Shown one piece after another: positions 35,204 through 42,818 of a stretch of DNA of 64,000 nt (positions are counted from its first letter, which is position 1; the number at the start of each line of letters is the position of its first letter). A program made the translations under genes and the position numbers. The notes under the pieces were generated by a model. That model saw only the letters and a program-made list of their open reading frames with translations. It had not been told where the DNA came from and made no database searches. Source of the stretch: JANRKF01 sp964518725 (lineage in GTDB: Bacteria > Pseudomonadota > Alphaproteobacteria > Rickettsiales > SXRF01); assembly GCA_964518725.1 (NCBI GenBank), contig CAZFKP010000015.1, positions 1-64,000 on the forward strand, written 5' to 3'.

Positions 35204-35289
35204 GATTTCAGGCGCAGAACCGCTTCAAGCCTGAAATCGGCAATATGAAGCGCTTAAAAGTACACTGAGCGAAGCGAAGAACTTTTAAG
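35204..35289. repeat. Two adjacent hairpins upstream of tRNA-Pro
   Basis: GATTTCAGGC (35204-35213) pairs perfectly with GCCTGAAATC (35229-35238). CTTAAAAGT (35253-35261) pairs with ACTTTTAAG (35281-35289) around a 19-base loop containing GAGCGAAGCGAAG. They lie in the 183-base spacer between the phosphomannomutase gene and tRNA-Pro, which otherwise holds only a GC-rich stretch with several short dyads. Neither stem has a T tract typical of a terminator. Confidence 0.6.
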
Positions 35290-35300
35290 TGAATTAGTGT

Positions 35301-35377
35301 CGGAGTGTGGCGCAGCCCGGTAGCGCACTTGCATGGGGTGCAAGGGGTCGAAGGTTCGAATCCTTTCACTCCGACCA
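35301..35377 (+). tRNA. tRNA-Pro (anticodon GGG)
   Basis: A full 77-base cloverleaf with encoded CCA: acceptor arms CGGAGTG and CACTCCG, D arm GCGC-GCGC, anticodon stem CTTGC/GCAAG with loop ATGGGGT giving anticodon GGG, and T arm AAGG-TTCGAAT-CCTT. A foreign-looking AT-rich gene follows its 3' end. Confidence 0.96.
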
Positions 35378-35394
35378 TTTTAATCTGAACCGCC

Positions 35395-36574
35395 GCAGGT
35401 TCTGAACCTGCCTCAAAACGTGCGGTTCTGAAATCCCAATGTTTGACCTCCCCCAAATTAAGAGTATTGTTTCACCTAGTGTTTTTAGGTTCGAATCCTG
35501 TGAGGAGGGGTTGTTATATGTCTGTAAATACTTACGCATTCGAATGTAAAATCAATACACTTGCTTCATGCGTCGGAAAAATGCCTCTGAATTCTAATTC
35601 TTTTGAATTTGAGGGGATAAAATTTGCTCACTGGGAATTTAACTTTGCCGAAGGATGGAAACCAGGGGGGTGGCTTGTTACAGGCAAGACTCAAGCAGGC
35701 ACATTTCATGAAGCACGCATAGCGTTGTGGCATAAATTAAATGATTTGATTCCGAAAATTGCCATGATTTCGCAGTGCTACACTGAGTATTTGCAGGAAC
35801 CATTTATTATCCATCGATTAGACACCGATGTTGCTTTGTTTTACTACTCGAAAGCAACAAGTGGTGTCCCATTACATTTTGATGAAGAATCACAAGAAGC
35901 ACTTGCTCTTTTGGCAAATAAAGAACTTTCCAATGAGTTTTATTATTACTGGAACGATATGCTCAATAACACGGGTTATCCTGCAAAGATTTTGCTAATT
36001 TGCTCAGCTTTAGAAGCATTAGGAAAAGCATTGGGAAAAGACAAGGGCGCATTTAGAAAAGAAGTTCTTGGTGATGTTCTGAGTAAAAAAGTCTTTGAAA
36101 AGGACAACCAAGGCATCAGACACAGACTGACTCATGGAGAGTATTTTTCGCCAAAAGATGCGGGAGAAGATTACCTTACTCAAATCTACGAAAAGATAAT
36201 TCAATATTTTAATGATGTGATATTAAAGAAGCACCTCATCAGAAACGTGGTCAATCCGCAGCGACATCCATGGGGAAATAAAAAAGCAGGCTATTACTAT
36301 TTAAAAAAGAAACCTGAGGATTTGTTCTCTCTTAAAGAGATGCTTGATGCTTTTGATAAAGATTTTGATGGATCTATTGCGAAGTTTGAGATGCTCACCC
36401 GCGATGAAGCAGAAAACTCATAACATCTACATGATGTATAGCACTATACCTCTCGTAATACTAAGTATTCCATATCAGAAGTTACCCTCTCCACCATCTG
36501 CGGAATGTGCATATACTTCTTTGCAATCCACATCTGTAAAATCAATAGCCTACGCTCATGGCAGGTTCTGAACC
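35395..36574. other. Small island bounded by 14-bp direct repeats next to tRNA-Pro
   Basis: GCAGGTTCTGAACC occurs at 35395-35408 and again at 36561-36574, enclosing about 1.15 kb that is markedly richer in A/T than its surroundings and contains one gene (HEPN protein). The left copy is part of a 17-bp palindrome. CGACCATT, the tRNA-Pro 3' end plus TT, recurs at 36588-36595. A copy of the tRNA T-arm sequence, AGGTTCGAATCCT, occurs at 35487-35499. No integrase or transposase is inside. The arrangement suggests site-specific insertion or a remnant, but the mechanism is inference. Confidence 0.55.
35518..36423 (+). CDS. HEPN-domain protein (Apea-like), possible defence RNase
   Basis: The start at 35518 (MSVNTYAFECKINTLASCVG) has an excellent GAGGAGGGG site at 35504-35512, giving 301 residues. 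The N-terminal half (1-150) is unrecognised. The C-terminal half begins NTGYPAKILLICSALEALGK and carries R201-x4-H206 in IRHRLTHGEYF. This is the arginine-histidine motif of HEPN domains, which in many defence and toxin systems form a metal-independent RNase site; the LLICSALEALGKALG helix matches Apea-like HEPN proteins. Codon choice is A/T-rich, unlike the neighbours, indicating horizontal transfer. It sits alone between direct repeats beside tRNA-Pro. RNase activity is inferred from the motif only. Confidence 0.8.
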   Translation: MSVNTYAFECKINTLASCVGKMPLNSNSFEFEGIKFAHWEFNFAEGWKPGGWLVTGKTQAGTFHEARIALWHKLNDLIPKIAMISQCYTEYLQEPFIIHRLDTDVALFYYSKATSGVPLHFDEESQEALALLANKELSNEFYYYWNDMLNNTGYPAKILLICSALEALGKALGKDKGAFRKEVLGDVLSKKVFEKDNQGIRHRLTHGEYFSPKDAGEDYLTQIYEKIIQYFNDVILKKHLIRNVVNPQRHPWGNKKAGYYYLKKKPEDLFSLKEMLDAFDKDFDGSIAKFEMLTRDEAENS

Positions 36575-36608
36575 CGTCCACGAGGGTCGACCATTAAACT
36601 AAATTACT

Positions 36609-37778
36609 TTAGTCGCCATAGGGTGGGGAGTGCCTTCCTGCCGCAGGATTGATTGGGGATCTTGGCGCTACTGCAGCAGTGTGGTGGCCTACTATGGATG
36701 CTGGGGCAGGCGCCCATTTTGCCGCTGTCATCTGTTCTTTTGAACACAATTTTACCGAATTCAGGAAATGGTGAATGTCATCAAAATGCACTGCGGCAGC
36801 GGTTGCGCGTCCACCACCGTCCCTGGCAATAGTAGTTTTTAGGTACTTTGCGATTTCACCGACATCCGGTACTCCATTTGAACGCAAGGAAAGCGATACG
36901 CCTGCATCACCATTGACATTCCAGATTCCAACGACATCATACCCCTCCGCCGCTTTAAGGAATGCCTGATCAATGCGCCGGTTATATTGCAGGACGTTGG
37001 CGTTGATAAGGGGAACCCACATCGGCGGCATGCCAGGAAGCAATTCCAGACTGGCATAGGTCATCGAATTCTTGAGAGCTTTCTGTATCTGACTGAATTG
37101 TCCGGCAATCATGGAATTGCCACTCGCAACCATTTCGCTATCTTTTAAATTAATGAGGTAATCGATTGCCTGAAACGCCATCTCCGGAGTTGAGATATCC
37201 TCCCCGTCGATCAGCGCCGCCCTTGCCCATTCATCATCGGCTTCAAGGCTGTCCGCCTCCATTTTTCCTATCCAGTTAAATAGGTCTGGAGCTAGTTTGC
37301 CAGGATTAAAATGTTCCCATGCCAGCAAAGCCGCCGCAGGTTTTTTGGAATCCAATATCAGGTCAAGATTCGGTTTGGGAGAGGTTTGCGTCTCGCCCGT
37401 GCCAGCGTCCTGCCTATGGGTATTTGCATAGTTCTGAAGGCGCCGAATTTCGGATGAATGGTGATCCACAATGGTAATGGTAGCGATGTTTGGGCGACCA
37501 TCGGTAGGGCGGAATAATAAATCCAATGTTTGATTGTCAGGTGCTGTATCAAGAAAAATGATGCGGCCGCCTGAATTTAAATGAGCACAATTTTGTAGAA
37601 TCTTATCTTGCCTAAACAAATCATAACCAACCGGCACATATCGAACTTTTTCTCCAAGCCCATCATCATTTAATGATTCATTGAATGCCCACGCGGCGGC
37701 GGCGCCATCAATATCGTCGTCGTAAAATACAAGGATGTCTGTTGGTTCGCTCATACGGCCACTTTGATTAACGTTCAT
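36609..37778 (-). CDS. DHH-family phosphoesterase
   Basis: The 389-residue protein has the DHH superfamily motifs: FYDDDIDGAAAAW (about 18-30, motif I aspartates), FLDTAPD (about 75-81, motif II) and IVDHHSSE (103-110, motif III DHH). A C-terminal DHHA1-like part contains ISLSLRSN-like VSLSLRSNGVPDVGEIA and DGGGRATAAAVHF. Enzymes of this type are manganese-dependent and cleave small oligonucleotides, cyclic dinucleotides or pAp; which one is not visible. The last 40 residues are Pro/Ala-rich and probably disordered. The gene faces the HEPN island, and the spacer 36424-36608 holds only the right-hand repeats. Confidence 0.85.
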   Translation of the reverse strand: MNVNQSGRMSEPTDILVFYDDDIDGAAAAWAFNESLNDDGLGEKVRYVPVGYDLFRQDKILQNCAHLNSGGRIIFLDTAPDNQTLDLLFRPTDGRPNIATITIVDHHSSEIRRLQNYANTHRQDAGTGETQTSPKPNLDLILDSKKPAAALLAWEHFNPGKLAPDLFNWIGKMEADSLEADDEWARAALIDGEDISTPEMAFQAIDYLINLKDSEMVASGNSMIAGQFSQIQKALKNSMTYASLELLPGMPPMWVPLINANVLQYNRRIDQAFLKAAEGYDVVGIWNVNGDAGVSLSLRSNGVPDVGEIAKYLKTTIARDGGGRATAAAVHFDDIHHFLNSVKLCSKEQMTAAKWAPAPASIVGHHTAAVAPRSPINPAAGRHSPPYGD

Positions 37779-37927
37779 TCAGGCTATCAGCAGAAATTAA
37801 ATAATACGTAAAATTGTGGCTTATGTCCATCCTGTTGGAAATAATGGTGATTCTACTATATCTAGCTGGCCATGGTCGTTAAACAGCAGAGAACAACATG
37901 ATTTGGTGTGGTTTGGACGACACGCGC

Positions 37928-38194
37928 CTAGTAAACCAGCCGTTCGACCAGTATTTTCTCACACGCTTTAAAAATGATATAGAACACGGTCGCGGCCATG
38001 CCGTAAGCGATTAGCTCCAGCAGCTGCATCACGGCGCCTTCCCGCAGCGCATCTCCGCCATATTGAGAAATAAAATCGAAATTCGCATGAAACACCGTGA
38101 AAAGATTGACTGAGCAAAGCCCAAACGCCAGCGCACTCAGGCACATTATCGTGAAGGTCACTAGCCAATGGCACTTAAGGATTTTCTTGATCAT
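37928..38194 (-). CDS. Small two-helix membrane protein
   Basis: An 88-residue protein with two predicted membrane helices, about 10-33 (WLVTFTIMCLSALAFGLCSV) and 56-75 (QLLELIAYGMAATVFYIIFK), and a short basic N-terminus. I do not recognise the family; DUF-type two-helix membrane proteins are common and varied. The start ATG 38194 has no strong ribosome-binding site. The spacer to the DHH gene (37779-37927) shows nothing else. Confidence 0.55.
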   Translation of the reverse strand: MIKKILKCHWLVTFTIMCLSALAFGLCSVNLFTVFHANFDFISQYGGDALREGAVMQLLELIAYGMAATVFYIIFKACEKILVERLVY

Positions 38195-38279
38195 GCACGC
38201 CTAGCTAGGATGGTTTTGTGCACGCTGTCAAGCCACTCGGATAGACAGCCGTCAAAATACGTGGGAAGGTTACTTATCT

Positions 38280-38879
38280 TTAAGTAGCCCGAATTAGTAC
38301 ATAACCCCTTGGGGTGGAAATCGGTTCGATCTGCAGGGTAAAAATATGTGGCCTGTTATCTGCACCCGCCTTCATGGTAATAGGAAAGCTGCACGCACTT
38401 TCCGCTACTAGCGTCGCCGCCAGCTTTTCCCACTCACTATGGGGGACACTCTGCATATTGCACAACGTGGCTGTATTGAGCGATGGCTGTGAAAGAAACC
38501 CGGGGAACATATCCTGAAATTGCCGGTTGAGGTAAACAATCTCACCATCGTAGCGCGCAATAAAACAGAAGCGATAATCTTTGCTGATTACCGAAGAAAA
38601 AGCAGCGTTGATAAATTCGGATGATAGCTGATTGCGATTGATAAGCTGAAGTTGCTTGCTGATAAAAAACATCATGATGCCGGAAACAAAGCAAATATAG
38701 AATCCGGTGAGCATATCGTAATACAGTACCCCGACAATCGCCAGGATCACCACGGATAACACCATGAAGAAATGTGATAAAAGATTTGCTGGCGTATGCC
38801 TGCGAACGATAAAGCCGCTGTGTTTTACATCCAGATATTGATTTCTGTCGGCGGTGCGGAAATAGGCTTCTGACTGCAT
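38280..38879 (-). CDS. Membrane PAS protein, paralogue of the CckA N-terminal part
   Basis: The 199-residue protein has two membrane helices (about 33-52 and 56-74) followed by a single PAS domain (about 85-195). SEFINAAFSSVISKDYRFCF and DGEIVYLNRQFQDMFPGFLS align closely with the corresponding part of the protein at 57137-58159 (TEFQNALFASAM, DGSIIYLDRSFQNLFPDFAK). It has no kinase or output domain and ends after the PAS core (TPRGYVLIRAT). It may therefore act as a decoy, partner or regulator of that sensor, but this is inference. It is a single gene upstream of pheA on the same strand, with a 72-base spacer. Confidence 0.8.
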   Translation of the reverse strand: MQSEAYFRTADRNQYLDVKHSGFIVRRHTPANLLSHFFMVLSVVILAIVGVLYYDMLTGFYICFVSGIMMFFISKQLQLINRNQLSSEFINAAFSSVISKDYRFCFIARYDGEIVYLNRQFQDMFPGFLSQPSLNTATLCNMQSVPHSEWEKLAATLVAESACSFPITMKAGADNRPHIFTLQIEPISTPRGYVLIRAT

Positions 38880-38951
38880 GATGCGCCTCGCTGTGTGAGA
38901 TTATATTGTGTCTCAATTATAATGTTGACTGATTAATATATCATTAAGTGG

Positions 38952-39812
38952 TCACCCTAAGAATCTTGATTTATCAGCAGGATAGACCCCAAGAACTGTC
39001 ACCTTTTTACAATAAAAACTCAATTCTTCCAATGCGCGCTGTACATTTCTTTCTTGTGGGTGCCCCTCGAAACTCAGGAAGAACTGCGCGGCTTCATTCT
39101 TCATTCCGCCGGGTATATAGCTTTCAAGCTTCACCACATTCACCCCGTTAGTTGCGAAACCGCCAAGGGATTTATACAGTGCCGCTGGGATATTGCGGAT
39201 GGTGTAAAGCAAGGTGGTAATCACCTTTTCTTTCGTTGGGTCGGGATCCACCGGCTCGCGTGCGATGATGACGAAGACGGTGGTGTTGTCATCCGAATCC
39301 TGCAAATGTTCTTTCAACACCGTAAGCCCGTATAGTTCAGCCGCCAGCGGCGACGCAATGGCGGCCTTGCTGGTGTCGTTCCATGTAGCGACATCCTTGG
39401 CGGCGGTCGCCGTGTTGGAATAGGTGTGGGTAGAGATTTTCATCTCGCGTAGATGTTCCCGACATTGCATCAGCGCCTGTGGATGTGAATAGACATCCTT
39501 GACGGATGCAAGCGTCGCTCCCTTCGGCGCCATCAACTGGTGCTCGATATGCTGGTAGAATTCGCCAACAATGTGGAGGTTGGTGCGCGGGATGAGGTTA
39601 TGGATCTCAGCCACTCTGCCCGCCTGGGAATTTTCAATCGGGATCATGCCAAGGCGTGCCCTGCCAGTGGCCACGGCATCGAACACATCCTCGAAGCTGG
39701 GGCACGCCAGCGTCTGCATGTAAGGCTGCGTCTGGCGGCAAGCCAGGTCGGCATTGGCGCCTTCAACGCCCATGAAGGCGATGGTGTTGGCAGGATCGAG
39801 GGTGGTGGTCAT
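38952..39812 (-). CDS. pheA: Prephenate dehydratase
   Basis: PheA converts prephenate to phenylpyruvate in phenylalanine biosynthesis and is usually feedback-inhibited through its ACT domain. The 286-residue monofunctional form has FMGVEGANADLACRQ at the start, PIENSQAGRVAEIHNLI, and an ACT domain beginning IRNIPAALYKSLGGFATNGV with LESYIPGG, the alphaproteobacterial version of the ESRP motif. One odd point is the conserved N-x-T-R-F substrate motif, which reads NTTVF here: Arg is replaced by Val. The motif Thr is present. It is monocistronic in appearance. Confidence 0.93.
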   Translation of the reverse strand: MTTTLDPANTIAFMGVEGANADLACRQTQPYMQTLACPSFEDVFDAVATGRARLGMIPIENSQAGRVAEIHNLIPRTNLHIVGEFYQHIEHQLMAPKGATLASVKDVYSHPQALMQCREHLREMKISTHTYSNTATAAKDVATWNDTSKAAIASPLAAELYGLTVLKEHLQDSDDNTTVFVIIAREPVDPDPTKEKVITTLLYTIRNIPAALYKSLGGFATNGVNVVKLESYIPGGMKNEAAQFFLSFEGHPQERNVQRALEELSFYCKKVTVLGVYPADKSRFLG

Positions 39813-39848
39813 ATAATGTACTTTTTATCTCAACAGTGGTTGGCGTTT

Positions 39849-40235
39849 TTATTTTCTAGTAGGGGTGTCACCCGGCACTTCTTGTCTGACTTCTTCAACA
39901 AAATCCTCCCATGTTTGGTGATTTGCCCCATCCACCGTTGGGTATTTAAGGTGTCCCCCGACAAGGTCATTACCAGGCGGCGTGTAAGGTTCGATAGGTC
40001 CATAGAGGAATTCCCCTTCCGTTCCACTAATTTTGCTGCCAAGCGCATCGAGGTCATCCGGGTTATAGCGCCATCTGCCGCGATCGCTGAATCGACGAAT
40101 ATGCCCCTCTTCACTCAGACGTTCTAGTGTTTTGCCACTTATTCCCAGATACCTCGCGGCATCTTCCGTTTCACGATAGTGTTTTCCTGGAGGGGGAGTT
40201 TGATCCAACCAATTATGATTTTTATCTTTGCTCAT
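39849..40235 (-). CDS. Helix-turn-helix (excisionase/MerR-like) protein
   Basis: The start at 40235 (MSKDKNHNWLDQTPPPGKHY) is chosen because AGGGG lies 6-7 bases upstream; the product has 128 residues. TEDAARYLGISGKTLERLSE then RFSDRGRWRYNPDDLDALG is a winged helix-turn-helix of the excisionase (HTH_17) type, with the usual R-x(n)-G-x-WRY wing, followed by a short acidic tail without a known domain. It could be a DNA-binding regulator or an excisionase relic; no phage genes surround it. It lies between pheA and the divergent aroG, so it might regulate one of them. Confidence 0.75.
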   Translation of the reverse strand: MSKDKNHNWLDQTPPPGKHYRETEDAARYLGISGKTLERLSEEGHIRRFSDRGRWRYNPDDLDALGSKISGTEGEFLYGPIEPYTPPGNDLVGGHLKYPTVDGANHQTWEDFVEEVRQEVPGDTPTRK

Positions 40236-40347
40236 ATTTACCCCTACAAAACGCAGCATTTGCTTGATTTTTTCAGCCGACATACTTATCTATATGGTTC
40301 TAAAAAACAAGCAATTTTGCACAAAAATGTGAAAGAATGAAGGCTCA

Positions 40348-41694
40348 ATGCAGACGAACTGGACCACCGAAAGCTGGAGAAACTTCCCGATTAAACAACA
40401 GCCTAGCTATAGTAACCGTGAGGCGCTGGCCTCGGTTGAGGGGCAGCTTAAAATACTCCCTTCACTTGCCTCCCCCAATGAAGCACGGGCGCTGAAAGCC
40501 GAACTGGCGGATGTGGCATTGGGCAAGGCTTTTCTGCTACAAGGCGGTGATTGCGCTGAAAGTTTTGCGGAATTCTCCGAAGAAAACCTGAAGCGCTATT
40601 TCCGGGTCATGCTGCAAATGACCATGGCGCTGATGTATGGCTCCGGCACGCCGGTAGTCAAAGTCGGGCGCATCGCCGGGCAATTTTCTAAACCACGCAG
40701 CGAAAACACCGAAAAGAAAGACGGCATTGAATTGCCTGCCTACCGTGGCGACATGGTCAACGGCATGGGCTTTGATGATGTTACACGCTTGCCTGACCCG
40801 GAGCGCCTGCTGAAGGTGTACTACCAGAGTGCCGCCACTCTCAATTTCCTGCGTACCCTCGCTCGCGGTGGTTACGCCTCCCTCTCCCGCATCAACCGCT
40901 GGAACATGGAATTCGCCCAAAGCTCGGCGCAAGGTAAGCGCTTCGAGGAACTGATCGAGCGCATCAATGAATGCATCGGCTTCATCCGCGCCTGCCGCCT
41001 GCCGATCGACGAAGTGGAACAATTTTCTGAAGCCAGCTTTTATACCTCGCACGAAGCGCTGCTGCTAGGTTACGAATCCTCCCTCACCCGGCTCGACAAG
41101 GCTGAGGGGAAATATTACGCCGGCAGCGCGCATATGCTCTGGATTGGTGATCGTACACGCGCACCGGATGAAGCGCATGTGGAATTCCTGCGCGGCGTGG
41201 CCAATCCGATTGCGTTTAAAGTCGGCCCCAGTATGACCAAGGACGGGCTGCTAAAACTCATCGACATCCTCAACCCGGAAAACGAGCCGGGGCGCCTGAC
41301 CCTTATTTCCCGCATGGGTACAGCGAAAGTGGGTGAATTACTGCCGCCGCTGATCCGCGCCGTAAAAGAAGCCGGTAAAACCGTCGTCTGGTCTTGTGAT
41401 CCGATGCATGGCAACACTATCAAATCCCCCAGCGGCATCAAAACCCGCAAATTCACCGACATCCTCTCCGAGGTGCGGCAATTCTTCGCCATCCACAAGG
41501 CGGAAGGCACCTTCGGTGGCGGCGTACATTTTGAAATGACCGGGCAGGATGTCACCGAGTGCCTCGGGGGTGCACAGGCAATTTCTGAAATTAATTTGAG
41601 TGACCGCTACCACACGCATTGCGACCCGCGCCTCAACGGCTCGCAGGCGCTGGAGTTGGCATTCCTGATTGCCGAGACGCTGAAGAAGTCATAG
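40348..41694 (+). CDS. DAHP synthase, class II
   Basis: This enzyme condenses phosphoenolpyruvate and erythrose 4-phosphate, the first step of the shikimate pathway. The 448-residue protein is of the plant-like class II: FLLQGGDCAESFAEF (about 64-78), VVKVGRIAGQFSKPRS, YRGDMVNG, RVANPI-like RGVANPIAFKVGPSM, and VVWSCDPMHGNT near the C-terminus with GGVHFEMTGQDVTECLGG, which holds the metal ligands. It is next to pheA, so the window carries the entry step and one late step of the aromatic pathway. The 3' end touches the convergent response regulator gene. Confidence 0.95.
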   Translation: MQTNWTTESWRNFPIKQQPSYSNREALASVEGQLKILPSLASPNEARALKAELADVALGKAFLLQGGDCAESFAEFSEENLKRYFRVMLQMTMALMYGSGTPVVKVGRIAGQFSKPRSENTEKKDGIELPAYRGDMVNGMGFDDVTRLPDPERLLKVYYQSAATLNFLRTLARGGYASLSRINRWNMEFAQSSAQGKRFEELIERINECIGFIRACRLPIDEVEQFSEASFYTSHEALLLGYESSLTRLDKAEGKYYAGSAHMLWIGDRTRAPDEAHVEFLRGVANPIAFKVGPSMTKDGLLKLIDILNPENEPGRLTLISRMGTAKVGELLPPLIRAVKEAGKTVVWSCDPMHGNTIKSPSGIKTRKFTDILSEVRQFFAIHKAEGTFGGGVHFEMTGQDVTECLGGAQAISEINLSDRYHTHCDPRLNGSQALELAFLIAETLKKS

Positions 41695-41695
41695 C

Positions 41696-42310
41696 TTAGT
41701 GAGCGCCGCCGTTCGGTGAGGTGGCAATGGTTTTCAGCACCTCGTAATGCTTGTTCAGCATACTGCGGCCAGCGCCGGAAATAACACTGCGCTCCAAGTG
41801 CTGGATGGTGGTTTTTGCCTGATCGAGTTCCATCTTCAGGTAGGTTCGCATATTCTCCAAATCCTGCAGCATGAAATAACGCTCCAGGTGCACCCGTACG
41901 CGCAAGGCAACCTCTTCAAGATCGAGCGGCTTGTTGAGGAAATCATCCGCACCGCATGTCAGTGCCCGCAATTTAGTGTCACGGTCTTCCAAAGCTGTCT
42001 GGACGATGATCGGCATATGGGCAGCATTGGCGTCGCCGCGAATCTGCTCGCAATAACCAAACCCATCCAGATTCGGCATCATAATATCAAGCAACACCAG
42101 ATCCGGCATCTGACGATAGGTTTTTTTCAGCGCATCCACGCCATCCACCGCAGTTTCTAGGTTGTTGTACCCGGAAGCCGTCAATACCGAACAGATAAGC
42201 TTGACGTTAAATGGCGCATCGTCAACAACCAGAATGCGAGCCCCTGCAAAGCGTAAGGCAGGAAACATCTTTGATTTTGTACCAACAATCGGAAAAACTG
42301 AGTCGCTCAT
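41696..42310 (-). CDS. Response regulator, PleD-like receiver with coiled tail
   Basis: A CheY-like receiver occupies about residues 24-145: ILVVDDAPFN supplies the acidic pocket, LVLLDIMMPNLDGFGYC the phospho-acceptor Asp, and DDFLNKPLDLEEVALRVRVH the conserved Lys. This receiver most resembles the first receiver of PleD/DivK-type regulators. After it comes a 50-residue coiled coil (YFMLQDLENMRTYLKMELDQ) and no enzymatic or DNA-binding domain. The partner kinase is unknown; CckA (58168-59727) or an unlinked kinase are candidates. A short leader of 19 residues precedes the receiver. Its upstream region has TTAA motifs resembling CtrA boxes. Confidence 0.88.
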   Translation of the reverse strand: MSDSVFPIVGTKSKMFPALRFAGARILVVDDAPFNVKLICSVLTASGYNNLETAVDGVDALKKTYRQMPDLVLLDIMMPNLDGFGYCEQIRGDANAAHMPIIVQTALEDRDTKLRALTCGADDFLNKPLDLEEVALRVRVHLERYFMLQDLENMRTYLKMELDQAKTTIQHLERSVISGAGRSMLNKHYEVLKTIATSPNGGAH

Positions 42311-42350
42311 TCATATCCCCCATGGATAAAAGCGTTGTCATCTTATAATA

Positions 42351-42376
42351 ATTAACCATGGTTAATTTAAACTTAA
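42351..42376. promoter_or_regulatory. Palindrome and CtrA-box-like TTAA repeats
   Basis: ATTAACCATGGTTAAT (42351-42366) is a perfect 16-bp palindrome. It is joined to TTAA at 42362-42365 and TTAA at 42373-42376, spaced 7 bases, the TTAA-N7-TTAA form bound by CtrA in Caulobacter. It lies between the divergent response regulator (start 42310) and gapR (start 42525). The region is AT-rich, so chance matches are possible. A further candidate promoter for gapR is TTGACC (42464-42469) with TATCTC 17 bases on. Confidence 0.4.
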
Positions 42377-42524
42377 TTTTTACATCATTTAGTTAAATAA
42401 AATAAACTTATTATATTCCGTGGGTTGCAAAAATAATGTAACGCCTATACTTCTGAATAAGGCTTGACCCACCCCCCACAAAAAACTATCTCCTGAACTT
42501 CAATATTTGTCGGAGGAACAAACT

Positions 42525-42818
42525 ATGGCTAAAAAACCAAACAGGGTTGGCGGGGTCGCCGTTGACCAACTAAAATCCATCATCGGCCGCGTAGAGAAGC
42601 TGGAAGAAGAAAAATCCGGCATTGCCGCCGACATCCGCGACGTGTTTGCTGAAGCCAAGGGCAGCGGTTTTGATACCAAAGCCATCCGCCAGATTATCAA
42701 GCTCCGCAAACTCGATGCATCAGAAATCGAGGAGCAGGAAACCATCCTCGACACCTACCGCCGTGCGCTGGGCATGTTACCAGAGATGGATGAAGAAGAC
42801 GAGTTTGAAGCCGCCTGA
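42525..42818 (+). CDS. gapR: GapR/DUF2312 nucleoid-associated protein
   Basis: GapR is an alphaproteobacterial DNA clamp that binds overtwisted DNA ahead of forks and RNA polymerase and is essential in Caulobacter. The start is MAKKPNRVGGVAVDQLKSII at 42525, with a GGAGG site at 42512-42516; the 97-residue length is normal. The long helix LKSIIGRVEKLEEEKSGIAA followed by DIRDVFAEAKGSGFDTKAIR and IIKLRKLDASE are hallmarks of the family. Its last 64 bases overlap, antisense, the 3' end of the glycosyltransferase gene. Confidence 0.95.
   Translation: MAKKPNRVGGVAVDQLKSIIGRVEKLEEEKSGIAADIRDVFAEAKGSGFDTKAIRQIIKLRKLDASEIEEQETILDTYRRALGMLPEMDEEDEFEAA

Noticed and set aside
35487..35499. Possible second tRNA from AGGTTCGAATCCT
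   Set aside because: Only the T-arm sequence is present; no acceptor, D or anticodon arm can be drawn. Treated as a repeat of the tRNA-Pro T-arm.
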